From the NCBI GenBank assembly GCA_017307165.1, contig JAFKGK010000009.1:1-64000 (forward strand): a DNA stretch of 64,000 nt, given 5' to 3'. The notes under the pieces are model-generated. The model was not told the DNA's origin and did not search any database. It saw nothing but the letters and a program-made list of their open reading frames with translations. Positions 52,850 through 60,926 of this stretch are shown here, in pieces. Within the stretch, counting starts at the first letter, position 1. Every line of letters starts with the position of its first letter. A program made the translations under genes and the position numbers. The stretch comes from Candidatus Melainabacteria bacterium (lineage in GTDB: Bacteria; Cyanobacteriota; Vampirovibrionia; Obscuribacterales; Obscuribacteraceae).

Positions 52850-53533
52850 ATGTGTGAACACCACGAATGCGGCCATGCACATCATCACGATCATGGTCAT
52901 GGTCCCCACGATCACAGTCATGGGCATCACGATCATCATGGTCATGGTCCCCACGATCACAGTCATGGGCATCACGATCATCACAGTCATACAAAAGAGC
53001 TGACCACCTCTGCTTTGCCTATCTGGTCGCAAGACTTTGAGCCGCTGGCCTACCATCCTCATGTCGACAAATGCCCGGTCTGCCTGGGTCGCGATGTTTT
53101 TGGCCAGGGCACCGAAGCTTTTGCGGTCGCTTCCGACAACCTGCTCTTGCTGCTCGATGGCAAGGACAAAAAGGATCTGGTCGCGTATCAAGCGCTGTCG
53201 CGTGCCTTTTATCTGGCCTGCGCTGCTCATCGCGTCACTGACGCCGTCAATCGCACCGTGTGGAACATGGGCGAAGAAGACGAGCCCGACAAGCTCAAAG
53301 AAGCAGGGGCAAAGGCGTTTTACGAGTATCTCGAGCGCGAAAAAGCCTGCTTTGCAGCATGCCGGACGGCTTTTGATGCTCTGAGCGCTGCTGTCGGCGA
53401 CGCGCACAAGGATCAGCTGATGGCGATCCGCACTGCCATCGATACCACCGAGGCCGGCACGATCGAAGTCTGGAAGCAGCTTTTCCCCTGGCTTTCGGCC
53501 CGCGCTCGAGCTGCCGGCCATAACAGCAAATAA
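52850..53533 (+). CDS. Histidine-rich metal-binding protein upstream of a ZIP transporter
   Basis: 227 residues; GAGGA stands 7 nt before the ATG. Residues 3-47 are about half histidine, in a duplicated 15-residue unit (HGHGPHDHSHGHHDH) from an exact 45-bp DNA duplication. The rest is helical, with a CPVC pair (near 75-78) and a further Cys pair later (CFAACR). No signal peptide or membrane helix: probably a cytoplasmic zinc buffer or chaperone. 15 nt upstream of the ZIP gene and downstream of Fur/Zur-type boxes. Codons C/G-ending outside the repeat. Confidence 0.8.
   Translation: MCEHHECGHAHHHDHGHGPHDHSHGHHDHHGHGPHDHSHGHHDHHSHTKELTTSALPIWSQDFEPLAYHPHVDKCPVCLGRDVFGQGTEAFAVASDNLLLLLDGKDKKDLVAYQALSRAFYLACAAHRVTDAVNRTVWNMGEEDEPDKLKEAGAKAFYEYLEREKACFAACRTAFDALSAAVGDAHKDQLMAIRTAIDTTEAGTIEVWKQLFPWLSARARAAGHNSK
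52891..52980 (+). repeat. Exact 45-bp tandem duplication coding for the His-rich unit
   Basis: 52891-52935 and 52936-52980 are identical, which points to a recent duplication or active homogenisation. The unit keeps the reading frame. Confidence 0.95.
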
Positions 53534-53547
53534 GATCGGACAAACCT

Positions 53548-54408
53548 ATGGAAACCTATATCTATGCATTGCTGGCCGTGACTGCGGTCAGCGCTGTCTC
53601 TCTCATTGGTGCAGTGTACTTTCGTCTCTCGGACGCAAAGCTCGCTCGGCTCCTGCCCTTCCTCGTTTCGCTGGCGGCTGGTGCAATGCTGGGCAATGCC
53701 CTCCTGCACCTCTTGCCGGAGTCGCTCGCACATATTAGTGATATCGCCGAAGCTGCTGGCCATGCGGCGGAGCACGCTGCCGAAAGTGAGCACGCGCACG
53801 ATCATGCTGGCCTGCTCGTGATGGCGCTTGCGCTGGGCGGGTTTATGTCCTTTCTGGGCATCGATTTGCTCCTGCAAAAGTTTGGCGGTGGTCACCTGAT
53901 CGGTCACGATCTCCAGCACTCGCACGGGGATGGCCAGCTCGATGCAACAGGCCGTCCGGCTTCGACTGGTTGGTTGATCGTCTTTGGCGATGCCTTTGAA
54001 AACTTTATCGACGGCGCCGTCATCGGCATCAGCTTTATGATCGGTCTGCCCGTCGGCCTGGCGACTACGCTGGCTATCGTCATCCACGAGATTCCTCTCG
54101 AAATGGCTGACATGGGTGTGCTCCTGCACTCGGGCTTTAGCAAGCGTCGAGCGCTGATCACCAACCTCGCCTCGGCTCTGGTGGCGGTGGTGGGTTGCGG
54201 GATGGCACTCAGCCTTGGGACGATGGTGCACGACATTTCGCTGTACATCGCTCCGGTGGCCGCGGGTGCTCTGCTCTACATCTCAGGGAGTTTGCTGGTG
54301 CCGCGGCTCAAGCACAGTGCTCTGGTGCCTTCGGGTTCGGCGGTAGCGCATTTTGCGACAGTACTGGCGGGGATAGCGTTTATGGCGCTATTACTGCTAG
54401 CGGAGTGA
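53548..54408 (+). CDS. ZIP-family zinc/divalent metal transporter
   Basis: 286 residues with eight membrane helices. Helix 4 reads DAFENFIDGAVIGISFMI and helix 5 IVIHEIPLEMADMGV, the binuclear metal site of ZIP proteins (usual HNxxDG here ENFIDG). The loop between helices 3 and 4 is His-rich (EHAHDHAG, HLIGHDLQHSHGDG). It imports zinc into the cytoplasm. Directly after the His-rich protein; both probably respond to Zur. Terminator at 54433. Confidence 0.92.
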   Translation: METYIYALLAVTAVSAVSLIGAVYFRLSDAKLARLLPFLVSLAAGAMLGNALLHLLPESLAHISDIAEAAGHAAEHAAESEHAHDHAGLLVMALALGGFMSFLGIDLLLQKFGGGHLIGHDLQHSHGDGQLDATGRPASTGWLIVFGDAFENFIDGAVIGISFMIGLPVGLATTLAIVIHEIPLEMADMGVLLHSGFSKRRALITNLASALVAVVGCGMALSLGTMVHDISLYIAPVAAGALLYISGSLLVPRLKHSALVPSGSAVAHFATVLAGIAFMALLLLAE

Positions 54409-54432
54409 TTGAGCGAGGCGCGCCCCGCAATG

Positions 54433-54476
54433 TGCCGCCCGGATCTGGACTCTTGTCCTCATTCGGGCGGCATTTT
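54433..54476 (+). terminator. Terminator of the ZIP operon
   Basis: TGCCGCCCG pairs perfectly with CGGGCGGCA around a 22-nt loop, then TTTT. It begins 25 nt after the ZIP stop. Confidence 0.7.
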
Positions 54477-54733
54477 AGCTGAGTTACTTAACAATGTGCT
54501 TTTCAGGCTAAAACTGTGCCTTAAGAGCCAAAAAAAATTTCCCTTTTACCTCTTGGTAACCATAGAGTAGGGGCATATCCGTTTACGCAAAGATTTTTTG
54601 GGAGAGCAAAAAACAAAGCCGATTGGCCCTCAGAATAGGCACCATGACACGATTTTTTTGACTCTTTCACAGAGATGATGCGGCGCGGTTTTTATTTGTA
54701 AAACCATTTTTCAAAATCAAAAATCACAAAGCG
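54477..54733. other. Gap/leader before the small hypothetical gene
   Basis: About 255 nt, A/T-rich, with T-runs and no supported ORF. No known riboswitch motif was recognised; a leader of the following gene is likely but no promoter could be fixed. Confidence 0.3.
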
Positions 54734-54997
54734 ATGAAAATTGTAAATGCAGCAGCAGTAGTGGGTTTTCCACAAGAAATTTCGAACCTCGAAGTAGAAG
54801 GCTATGGCAAAGTGACTTTGTATGCCAACGGGCACATGTTTAGCAGCAAGCTCGGCATCATGCTGGCTCCTGAGCCTGGCGACGAGACCTATCCGATCTT
54901 TGAGCAGTATCTCAACGACAATGGTTACACCATGCTCGATTACAAGCTGGAGTCAAATCGCCAGATGCAAGAGGCAAAAAGGGCGATCTTTTTTTAA
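54734..54997 (+). CDS. Small hypothetical protein
   Basis: 87 residues (MKIVNAAAVVGFPQEISNLE), beta-rich with a helical C-terminus (MLDYKLESNRQMQEAKRAIF). No signal peptide, no cysteine and no recognised family. No SD is visible. It lies 17 nt upstream of the helical protein gene, so they probably form an operon. Confidence 0.5.
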   Translation: MKIVNAAAVVGFPQEISNLEVEGYGKVTLYANGHMFSSKLGIMLAPEPGDETYPIFEQYLNDNGYTMLDYKLESNRQMQEAKRAIFF

Positions 54998-55014
54998 CTG
55001 CAAATCTTACGATC

Positions 55015-55824
55015 ATGAAAGAGCAAAATGCCAATCAGGCCATCATCCTGGCCGCGGCACAACAAAAAAATCGGCAGGCGCAACTGGATGCCTGCTATGA
55101 AAGCGTGGAGTCTGTCACTCCAAAAGCGAGCATCGCGCAGATCTATCGCTTACAGGCCTTGTATTGCGTCTTTTGCGGACAATACCTGCATGAGGCGATC
55201 GGAGCGGCGCTAGAGGCAGTGGATGCGCAGCAGAAAAAACTGCATCAACTACCTGCAGAGGAGCAGATCGATTATCGGCTGGCGCACAATCTGGGCGTTT
55301 TGACGGCGCTTGTGGATCTTGGCCTGGCCGAAGAGCAGATCATCGCAGGTGCGACGCAGGCTTTGCAAAAGGCAGCATTGCTGGCATTGGCCCGTGATGC
55401 CGATCGTAGTCTGCCCGTAAAGGCGGCCGGGGCGGTCGATGCTTTTTGCATCATCGATGTGGAAACGCATCCGAGTCAATTGTTATTTGTCAAAGGACAG
55501 GCGCAGCAAGCGCGTCAAAATGCGCATGGTTTGCTTGAGACGGCACGTCGTCGCGAAGAAGAGGCCGATGCTCTGGATGTGACTTTATTGAGCGTGAGCA
55601 AGCAGGCGGCGGATGAGACGATGGCGACGATCCTGACACGTCTGGCTAATTTGCTGATTGAGCCGTATACGAGTACGCTTCAGCGTTTTAAGCAAGATCC
55701 TGGGCATGGAGCAGATACGGCGGAGGTGACTACGGCGCGGATACTGGCTATCAGCCAGGTGGCAGCGATCATCAATGCTTGCATCAAAGGGCATGATCCG
55801 GTCAAGATCTTCGAATTGAATTGA
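55015..55824 (+). CDS. All-helical hypothetical protein
   Basis: 269 residues, almost entirely alpha-helical and rich in Ala, Gln, Glu and Leu, with segments such as AQIYRLQALYCVFCGQYLHE and EQIIAGATQALQKAALLALA. It looks cytoplasmic. A long helix around RQNAHGLLETARRREEEADA could form a coiled coil. No family named. SD weak. A T-run hairpin follows at 55852. Confidence 0.55.
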   Translation: MKEQNANQAIILAAAQQKNRQAQLDACYESVESVTPKASIAQIYRLQALYCVFCGQYLHEAIGAALEAVDAQQKKLHQLPAEEQIDYRLAHNLGVLTALVDLGLAEEQIIAGATQALQKAALLALARDADRSLPVKAAGAVDAFCIIDVETHPSQLLFVKGQAQQARQNAHGLLETARRREEEADALDVTLLSVSKQAADETMATILTRLANLLIEPYTSTLQRFKQDPGHGADTAEVTTARILAISQVAAIINACIKGHDPVKIFELN

Positions 55825-55851
55825 TTGGATTGTTATGAGTCTGCTTTTGGC

Positions 55852-55900
55852 AGAGAGGGGCGTGTGCACTGCTTTAAGCGGTGTGGCGCCTCTCTTTTTT
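55852..55900 (+). terminator. Terminator after the helical protein
   Basis: AGAGAGG...CACTGC pairs with GCGGTG...CCTCTCT around TTTAA, then TTTTTT. It lies 28 nt after the stop. Confidence 0.7.
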
Positions 55901-55977
55901 GCTTTTCCGCCCCCCTACTACTTGATATAAGGCATACTATCGGGGTTATTGTCAAAATCTCAACCAATTGGAAGATG

Positions 55978-55983
55978 TAAAAT
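55978..55983 (+). promoter_or_regulatory. TAAAAT box of the FAD/Fe-S dehydrogenase gene (leaderless)
   Basis: TAAAAT with 7 nt (ACCTGCT) to the ATG at 55991; no SD lies in that interval. An earlier TTG at 55949 in frame lacks both signals, so 55991 is preferred. Confidence 0.45.
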
Positions 55984-55990
55984 ACCTGCT

Positions 55991-58942
55991 ATGCCCACAC
56001 CCCTCCCCCTCTCTCCAAACGCCCGCGCCACGCACGATCGCGCACCCGATAGCCTCGCCGCCGGCACCCCAGCACCACTTCTCGCCGCTATGCGCAGCAT
56101 CATGGGCCCTGGCAATGAGCACCAGGTCCTCCACCGCCTCATCGACCTCGTCAAATACGCCAGCGACGCCAGTCCCTATCGCCTCTTCCCACAAGTCGTC
56201 GTTTGCCCCACCACAGAGCGCCAGATCATCGACATCTTTGCCTGGGCCGCCGCACAAGATCCTATAATGCCCGTCACCATCCGGGCCGCTGGCTCGAGCC
56301 TTTCCGGCCAGGCCCAGGGCGATGGCATCCTGATTGATGTAAGAAAAAATTGGGCAGGATGGACGGTATTAGATGAAGGTGAACGAATCAAGGTGAAGCC
56401 GGGGACTGTGATGTTCAGGGCCAATCTAGCCTTGGCACCATACGGTTTTCGCCTCGGTCCGGACCCCGCATCAGTTAGCGTCTGCACCGTAGGCGGTGTC
56501 ATCGCCAACAATTCCTCCGGCATGTGCTGCGGCACCGTCCAAAACTCCTACCAGACCCTGGAAGCCATCCGCTTCGTCCTGCCATCAGGCACCGCCATTT
56601 CCACAGACGCCCCCGAGGCGGAGGACGAGTTTGCGCGCCGAGAGCCCACCCTGGCCGCTGGCCTCCTCGCCATCAAGGCCAAAATCGAGGCCGACAGCGA
56701 GCTCGTAGAGCGCATCCGCCGCAAATACACTATCAAAAACACTACCGGCTATCACATGCAGGCCTTTCTCGATGGCTCGACACCGCTAGAGATATTTCGC
56801 CGTCTCCTGGTCGGCTCCGAAGGCACGCTGGCCTTCATCAGCTCAGCCACCTTCACTTGCGTGCCCTCCGATCCGCACCGACTCACCGCCCTCCTCATCT
56901 TTGCGGACCTGTATACTGCCGCCTCAGCTGTTGCGCCATTTGTCGATAGCGGCGCGGCTGCAGTCGAGCTCTGCGATCGCGCCTCACTGAGGGCCGTGCA
57001 GGGCAAGCCCGGAGTACCAGCACGCTGGGCCGATCTCCCCACCACCGCATGTGGTTTACTTGTCGAATACCGCGAAGCCAACGAAGCCCTCCTCGCCATA
57101 GCCGAAACGAGGCTAGCTGCTACACTAGCCGATTTACAGCTCTACGAGCCGGCCAATTTTACCCGCGATCCAGCCATTGCCGCGCAACTATGGACGGTGC
57201 GCGCCGGGCTCTTGCCTTCAGTCGGAGGAGCGCGACCATCGGGCACTTCGTTGATTCTGGAGGATGTTTGCTTTCCGGCCGAGCATCTTGCACAAGGTGC
57301 TATAGATCTGCAGGAATTGATGCAATCACATGGTTTTCCAGGCTTTGTCTTTGGACATGCGTCGGCAGGCAATCTGCACTTTCTCATTACACCCTCCCTC
57401 AACGATGATCAAGACATCGCACGCTATGATGCATTTATGCAGGCGGTGGTATCGCTAGTGGTGGACAAATACGATGGCTCCCTCAAGGCCGAGCACGGCA
57501 CGGGACGCAATGTAGCGCCCTTTGTACAAAGAGAATGGGGCCCTAAACTGACCGAGTACATGTGGCACATCAAAAACCTCGCCGACCCAAAGGGTATATT
57601 GGCTCCAGGCGTACTGCTGAGCCATGATCAAGCGCAGCATCTCAAACATTTGCATACCACACCGACGACCGAGCCGGAGGTGGACCGCTGCATCGAATGC
57701 GGATATTGCGAAGCAATCTGCCCCAGTCGAGACTTGACGACTACCCCACGCCAGCGCATTGTTTTGCGGCGCGAAATGCTGCGACAACAACCTGGCAGCG
57801 CTGTATACGATACTCTAGCTCGCCAATACCGCTATGACGCCATCGAAACATGCGCGGGAGATGGTACCTGCGCAATCGCATGCCCACTGGACATCAATAC
57901 TGGAGATCTGATCAAGCATTTTCGTGCGGCTTCTCATGGCCCTGCAGCAAACACCATCGCATTTAATACCGCAAAATACTGGGCCACCATCGAAAGCGCC
58001 GCCCGCGCGGCCCTCAACCTCAATTGGCTTGCAAACAGACTGGGTCTTTCCCGCCTGACTCAAGCGACACTGTCTGTGGTGCGATCTATCTTACCCAAAG
58101 ACCTGGTGCCGTCTCGTATGGAGCTGCTGCCTGCCGGTGCGACGCTGATGGCAGGGGAAAAGATGGAAAAAATCGGCAGTGTGACGCGGGAGGAAGCGGC
58201 GGCGATTTACTTTTCGGCTTGCGTCAATCGTATATTTGGAGAGATTGGACAAAGCCACATTACAATACAGGAGGCACTATGCACGGTGTCGGCAAAGGCT
58301 GGCCTGCCTCTCCACATGCCTCTCGATCTAGCTGGCAATTGTTGCGCTACTCCCTGGCATAGCAAGGGTTTTGAGCAAGGCAACGAGTACATGGCCAATC
58401 GTACGGTCGAGGCTTTGTGGCGGTGGAGTGACGGTGGTCGCCTGCCAATAGTTTGCGATGCGAGCTCATGTACGCTTGGTCTAAAAGCCGAGCTCAGACC
58501 ATATCTTTCTACCCTAAATCAAATCCGCCACTCGCACATGACGATTATTGACTCGGTGGACTGGCTCAATGACAGGCTTTTGCCTGCCCTACAAGCAAAC
58601 GGGGCATTGCTAAAAAAAGCACCCCTGGCGGTGCTGCACCCGACCTGCTCGACACATAACCTGGGCACTACCGGCAAATTGAGCTCGCTGGCGCATTGTG
58701 TCGCCTCAAAAGTGGTGGCGCCGTTGCATGCCACTTGCTGCGGCATGGCTGGAGATCGAGGCATGTTGCACCCGGAGTTGACGGCGTCGGCAACACATAT
58801 GGAGGTCGCGGACCTTGCTGAGGTGGCCGCAGATGCCTTGCATTTGTCGAGCAACAAAACCTGCGAAATCGGCATGAGCGAAGCTACGGGCCGCCCCTAT
58901 CGATCGATAGTATTTGCCCTATGTGAGGCTCTGACTAGCTAA
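55991..58942 (+). CDS. FAD-linked oxidase / Fe-S dehydrogenase fusion (D-lactate or glycolate type)
   Basis: 983 residues. Order: FAD_binding_4 domain (about 65-225, PVTIRAAGSSLSGQAQGDGI, GGVIANNSSGMCCGT); FAD-oxidase C domain (about 250-540, GLLPSVGGARPSGTSLILED, LKAEHGTGRNVAPFVQREWG); two 4Fe-4S motifs (CIECGYCEAICP near 575, CAGDGTCAIACP near 630); then two CCG domains (ACVNRIFG, CCATPWHSKGF, PTCSTHNLG, CCGMAGDRG). This is the layout of Dld-II/GlcD-GlpC fusions that oxidise 2-hydroxy acids and feed electrons to quinone. The exact substrate is uncertain. Ends with an 8-nt overlap with convergent rpsR. Confidence 0.9.
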   Translation: MPTPLPLSPNARATHDRAPDSLAAGTPAPLLAAMRSIMGPGNEHQVLHRLIDLVKYASDASPYRLFPQVVVCPTTERQIIDIFAWAAAQDPIMPVTIRAAGSSLSGQAQGDGILIDVRKNWAGWTVLDEGERIKVKPGTVMFRANLALAPYGFRLGPDPASVSVCTVGGVIANNSSGMCCGTVQNSYQTLEAIRFVLPSGTAISTDAPEAEDEFARREPTLAAGLLAIKAKIEADSELVERIRRKYTIKNTTGYHMQAFLDGSTPLEIFRRLLVGSEGTLAFISSATFTCVPSDPHRLTALLIFADLYTAASAVAPFVDSGAAAVELCDRASLRAVQGKPGVPARWADLPTTACGLLVEYREANEALLAIAETRLAATLADLQLYEPANFTRDPAIAAQLWTVRAGLLPSVGGARPSGTSLILEDVCFPAEHLAQGAIDLQELMQSHGFPGFVFGHASAGNLHFLITPSLNDDQDIARYDAFMQAVVSLVVDKYDGSLKAEHGTGRNVAPFVQREWGPKLTEYMWHIKNLADPKGILAPGVLLSHDQAQHLKHLHTTPTTEPEVDRCIECGYCEAICPSRDLTTTPRQRIVLRREMLRQQPGSAVYDTLARQYRYDAIETCAGDGTCAIACPLDINTGDLIKHFRAASHGPAANTIAFNTAKYWATIESAARAALNLNWLANRLGLSRLTQATLSVVRSILPKDLVPSRMELLPAGATLMAGEKMEKIGSVTREEAAAIYFSACVNRIFGEIGQSHITIQEALCTVSAKAGLPLHMPLDLAGNCCATPWHSKGFEQGNEYMANRTVEALWRWSDGGRLPIVCDASSCTLGLKAELRPYLSTLNQIRHSHMTIIDSVDWLNDRLLPALQANGALLKKAPLAVLHPTCSTHNLGTTGKLSSLAHCVASKVVAPLHATCCGMAGDRGMLHPELTASATHMEVADLAEVAADALHLSSNKTCEIGMSEATGRPYRSIVFALCEALTS

Positions 58943-59186
58943 AACTGCCCGAAAACGGCATTAGGCCGATCTCTCGCGCACGCTTGATGGCCTTGGCGAT
59001 GGCTTTTTGATTGGAGCGATTGCAGCCGGTTATACGGGCAGGGAGGATCTTGCCGCTCTCGCTGACAAACTTGCGGAGGAGATGCACATCTTTGTAGTCG
59101 ATGCTCTCGATGCGGGCGGCGACAAGAGGGTCGAGCTTCTTTTTGCGGGGTAGACCATCGCCCTTGCTGCGTCTGTTTGCGGCCAT
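58935..59186 (-). CDS. rpsR: Ribosomal protein bS18, cysteine-free type, next to Zur
   Basis: 83 residues. The core IDYKDVHLLRKFVSESGKIL and ARITGCNRSNQKAIAKAIKR, REIGLMPF is unmistakable bS18. The N-terminus (MAANRRSKGDGLPRKKKLDP) has none of the CPxC-type cysteines found in zinc-binding C+ S18. bS18 binds the small-subunit platform with bS6. The gene is isolated, not next to rpsF, ssb, rplI or rpmG, and is divergent from the Zur-like regulator with a Fur/Zur-type box between them. That is the pattern of zinc-free ribosomal protein paralogues made in zinc starvation, though it could also be the only copy. Confidence 0.93.
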   Translation of the reverse strand: MAANRRSKGDGLPRKKKLDPLVAARIESIDYKDVHLLRKFVSESGKILPARITGCNRSNQKAIAKAIKRAREIGLMPFSGSFS

Positions 59187-59213
59187 GATTTGATATTTCT
59201 CCCTAAAAAATCA

Positions 59214-59338
59214 TCGCATGGCGCCGCCGAACGGTTATATAGATCAGCACCGAGAGCCATCCGTACCAATCACATCCGGGGCGAGGACTGAGCAACCTCG
59301 TGCTCCCCGGAGGTATATAGCGTGGGCGGCGCATGCGA
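59214..59338 (-). promoter_or_regulatory. Long structured leader or MITE-like palindrome upstream of rpsR
   Basis: TCGCATGGCGCCGCC (59214-59228) and GGCGGCGCATGCGA (59325-59338) are complementary but for one extra base. Inside, TATATA pairs with TATATA (59236-59241, 59314-59319), and a nested hairpin TCCGGGG...CCCCGGA contains CGAGG/CCTCG. As RNA on the minus strand this gives a multi-branched domain directly before the rpsR SD (TAGGGAGA). No flanking target duplication is evident, so a regulatory RNA is favoured over a transposed element. Confidence 0.5.
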
Positions 59339-59344
59339 TACTAA

Positions 59345-59366
59345 TGATAATAGCTTCTCATTATCA
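59345..59366. promoter_or_regulatory. Fur/Zur-type box between rpsR and the regulator gene
   Basis: TGATAAT-N8-ATTATCA, perfect arms. The half-sites equal those at 52455 and 52529 but the spacer is six bases longer, so binding geometry may differ. It is placed to control both divergent genes. Confidence 0.6.
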
Positions 59367-59399
59367 AACCGTCAATACGATTTTGGATAAAATATCGGA

Positions 59400-59792
59400 G
59401 TGAGATCGCAAGAGACGAAAATGGAACGCAATACACAGCAAAGACGAGCCATCCTGGCGGCACTGGAGGTCACCAAGCGGCCTTTGTCGGTACAGGAGAT
59501 CCTTGATATAGCATCGAGTGATTGTCCGGGACTGGGGATTGCGACGGTTTATCGCAATGTCAAAGCGCTGTTGCAGGATGAAAAATTGAGCCCTGTGGAG
59601 TTGCCGGGAGGGTCGGTGCTTTACGAATTGCCCGGGCACCACCACCATCATCATTTTTCGTGCCGTAAGTGTCAAAAGGTCTATGACATTTTTGATTGTG
59701 GCCTCAATTTGCACAATCTCGTGCCGTCGGGGTTTAAACTCGAGGAGCATGAGATCTTGTTATCGGGTGTTTGTGAGGCGTGTGCTCATTAG
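59400..59792 (+). CDS. Fur-family regulator, Zur-like
   Basis: 130 residues from the GTG at 59400 (TAAAAT 6 nt upstream, leaderless pattern) or 123 from the ATG at 59421. The winged helix (RRAILAALEVTKRPLSVQEI, GIATVYRNVKALLQDEKLSP) is followed by a six-histidine run in the hinge (GHHHHHHFSC), a CXXC (C-R-K-C) and a second CXXC (C-E-A-C), giving the structural and sensory zinc sites of Zur and some PerR proteins. Boxes of the Fur type occur before it and before the COG0523 gene, which favours zinc sensing. Confidence 0.85.
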   Translation: MRSQETKMERNTQQRRAILAALEVTKRPLSVQEILDIASSDCPGLGIATVYRNVKALLQDEKLSPVELPGGSVLYELPGHHHHHHFSCRKCQKVYDIFDCGLNLHNLVPSGFKLEEHEILLSGVCEACAH

Positions 59793-60051
59793 TCTGACAA
59801 AAAATGGTGTAAGAAAGATTGCAAAATTTCTCACTGCCGATAACACCGCCCCGCAAGCCTTTGCAGACAATTCAAATTCCTAACATTTTGGCTCCTTGTC
59901 ATCACTGAGTTTCCAGCCTCAAAAAACATTTTTTAGTTGGTAATTTAGACAAATAGCGACTTTTAAACTACGCCCCAAAACCGTCACCTATCCCATCAAA
60001 ATTTCCCCTCAAAATCCAAACCACACCTCACCACGCTTTATAGTAGATCAA
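59793..60051. other. Gap without recognised gene
   Basis: About 260 nt downstream of the Zur-like gene, A-rich on the plus strand with frequent stops. No ORF or structured RNA recognised apart from the terminator that follows. Confidence 0.5.
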
Positions 60052-60101
60052 AGAAAAAAAGAGCGCAATTTCTAACCAAAGTCAGAAACCACGCCCTTTT
60101 T
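60052..60101 (-). terminator. Bidirectional terminator of the receiver operon
   Basis: GAGCGCAATTTCT (60061-60073) and AGAAACCACGCCC (60084-60096) form a 13-pair stem counting G-U pairs on the minus strand. A-run on the left (60052-60060) and T-run on the right (60097-60101) allow use from both sides. Confidence 0.75.
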
Positions 60102-60135
60102 CATAAAATCAGCTCAAACTAAAACCGCCCGACAC

Positions 60136-60585
60136 CTAAATAGACATCATCGCGATCAGCTTATCGCCAAACTCGCGATCCTTGATCAGACAGCTCAGTA
60201 GATCCTGCTTGACCATGGACTTGACGGCACCGGCCTTGACCAGTGTCTCATTGAGCCACCGGTCTCCCGAGGCCCCCATCACGCGGAGCCCCTGACGGGA
60301 AATGGCCGCGACAACCTGCTCACCGGTGAGTTCACTCATCTTGAGCTGATAGTCGCAAATGGCAAAGTCAAAGTCCCCTGGGACAAAGACCTGTTCGCCG
60401 CCCCGATCATTCATAAGCATCAGGATCAGATCAGCAGCACCACTTGTGGTATCAGGCACAAACCGACCGCGTACCACCCAGGTGACCTCACACTGCTTGT
60501 GCTTTTCGAAAGCCAGCAGATAGAGCTCGCCAAGCGAGAGATCGTCCTCGACAAGGAGTATGCGCGTCCGCGTCGTCACGCCCAT
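60136..60585 (-). CDS. Response-regulator-like receiver protein
   Basis: 149 residues from the ATG at 60585, which overlaps the stop of the preceding gene by one base (TGATG). ILLVEDDLSLGELYLLAFEK carries the acidic pair, FDFAICDYQLKMSELTGEQV the phospho-acceptor aspartate, GLRVMGASGD the threonine/serine position (here S) and VKSMVKQD the lysine. A 30-residue insert (RGRFVPDTTSGAADLILMLM) precedes the aspartate strand. No output domain; no histidine kinase nearby. Role unknown, likely cytoplasmic. Confidence 0.75.
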   Translation of the reverse strand: MGVTTRTRILLVEDDLSLGELYLLAFEKHKQCEVTWVVRGRFVPDTTSGAADLILMLMNDRGGEQVFVPGDFDFAICDYQLKMSELTGEQVVAAISRQGLRVMGASGDRWLNETLVKAGAVKSMVKQDLLSCLIKDREFGDKLIAMMSI

Positions 60586-60848
60586 CAGCCGCGCCTCCCG
60601 CCGTTGCGGCGTGCGCGCCGATCGAGCCAGCTCGAGCCGATCTGCCAGACCGCAGCCACCGCAGCGACAGCAAGCAAAAGCTGCCAATTCCAGCCGGCCA
60701 TCCAGAGCAAAAGCCCGATCAGGACGATCTGGACTGCGATCTTGACCTTGAGGATGCGGTTGTAGAGCTGCGCCTGGCGATCGTTGGTGATCTCCAGACG
60801 ATAGCCCGGCATAAAGATCTTTGGATCATGCTTTCCAAAAATTGCCAT
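60585..60848 (-). CDS. Small membrane protein, hypothetical
   Basis: 87 residues with two membrane helices (KIAVQIVLIGLLLWMAGW, WQLLLAVAAVAAVW) and a basic tail (DRRARRNGGRRG). AAGGG precedes the ATG. It sits between the His-rich protein gene and the receiver gene and is translationally coupled to the receiver. No family recognised. Confidence 0.65.
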   Translation of the reverse strand: MAIFGKHDPKIFMPGYRLEITNDRQAQLYNRILKVKIAVQIVLIGLLLWMAGWNWQLLLAVAAVAAVWQIGSSWLDRRARRNGGRRG

Positions 60849-60888
60849 ATTGTTTTGCCCTTTTCGTTTTTCCTTTCATTTCAGGGAT

Positions 60889-60920
60889 GAGAGCCGCAAG
60901 CCTGATGGCCTGCGGCTCTC
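60889..60920. other. Strong 14-bp intercistronic hairpin
   Basis: GAGAGCCGCAAGCC and GGCCTGCGGCTCTC with a 4-nt loop; 14 pairs with one A/G wobble. No T-run follows on the minus strand, so it may protect the 3' end of the upstream message or lower downstream expression rather than end transcription fully. Confidence 0.6.
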
Positions 60921-60926
60921 ACTTCA

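Noticed and set aside
52891..52980. CRISPR-like array
   Set aside because: The two repeats are directly adjacent, in frame and coding; there are no spacers.
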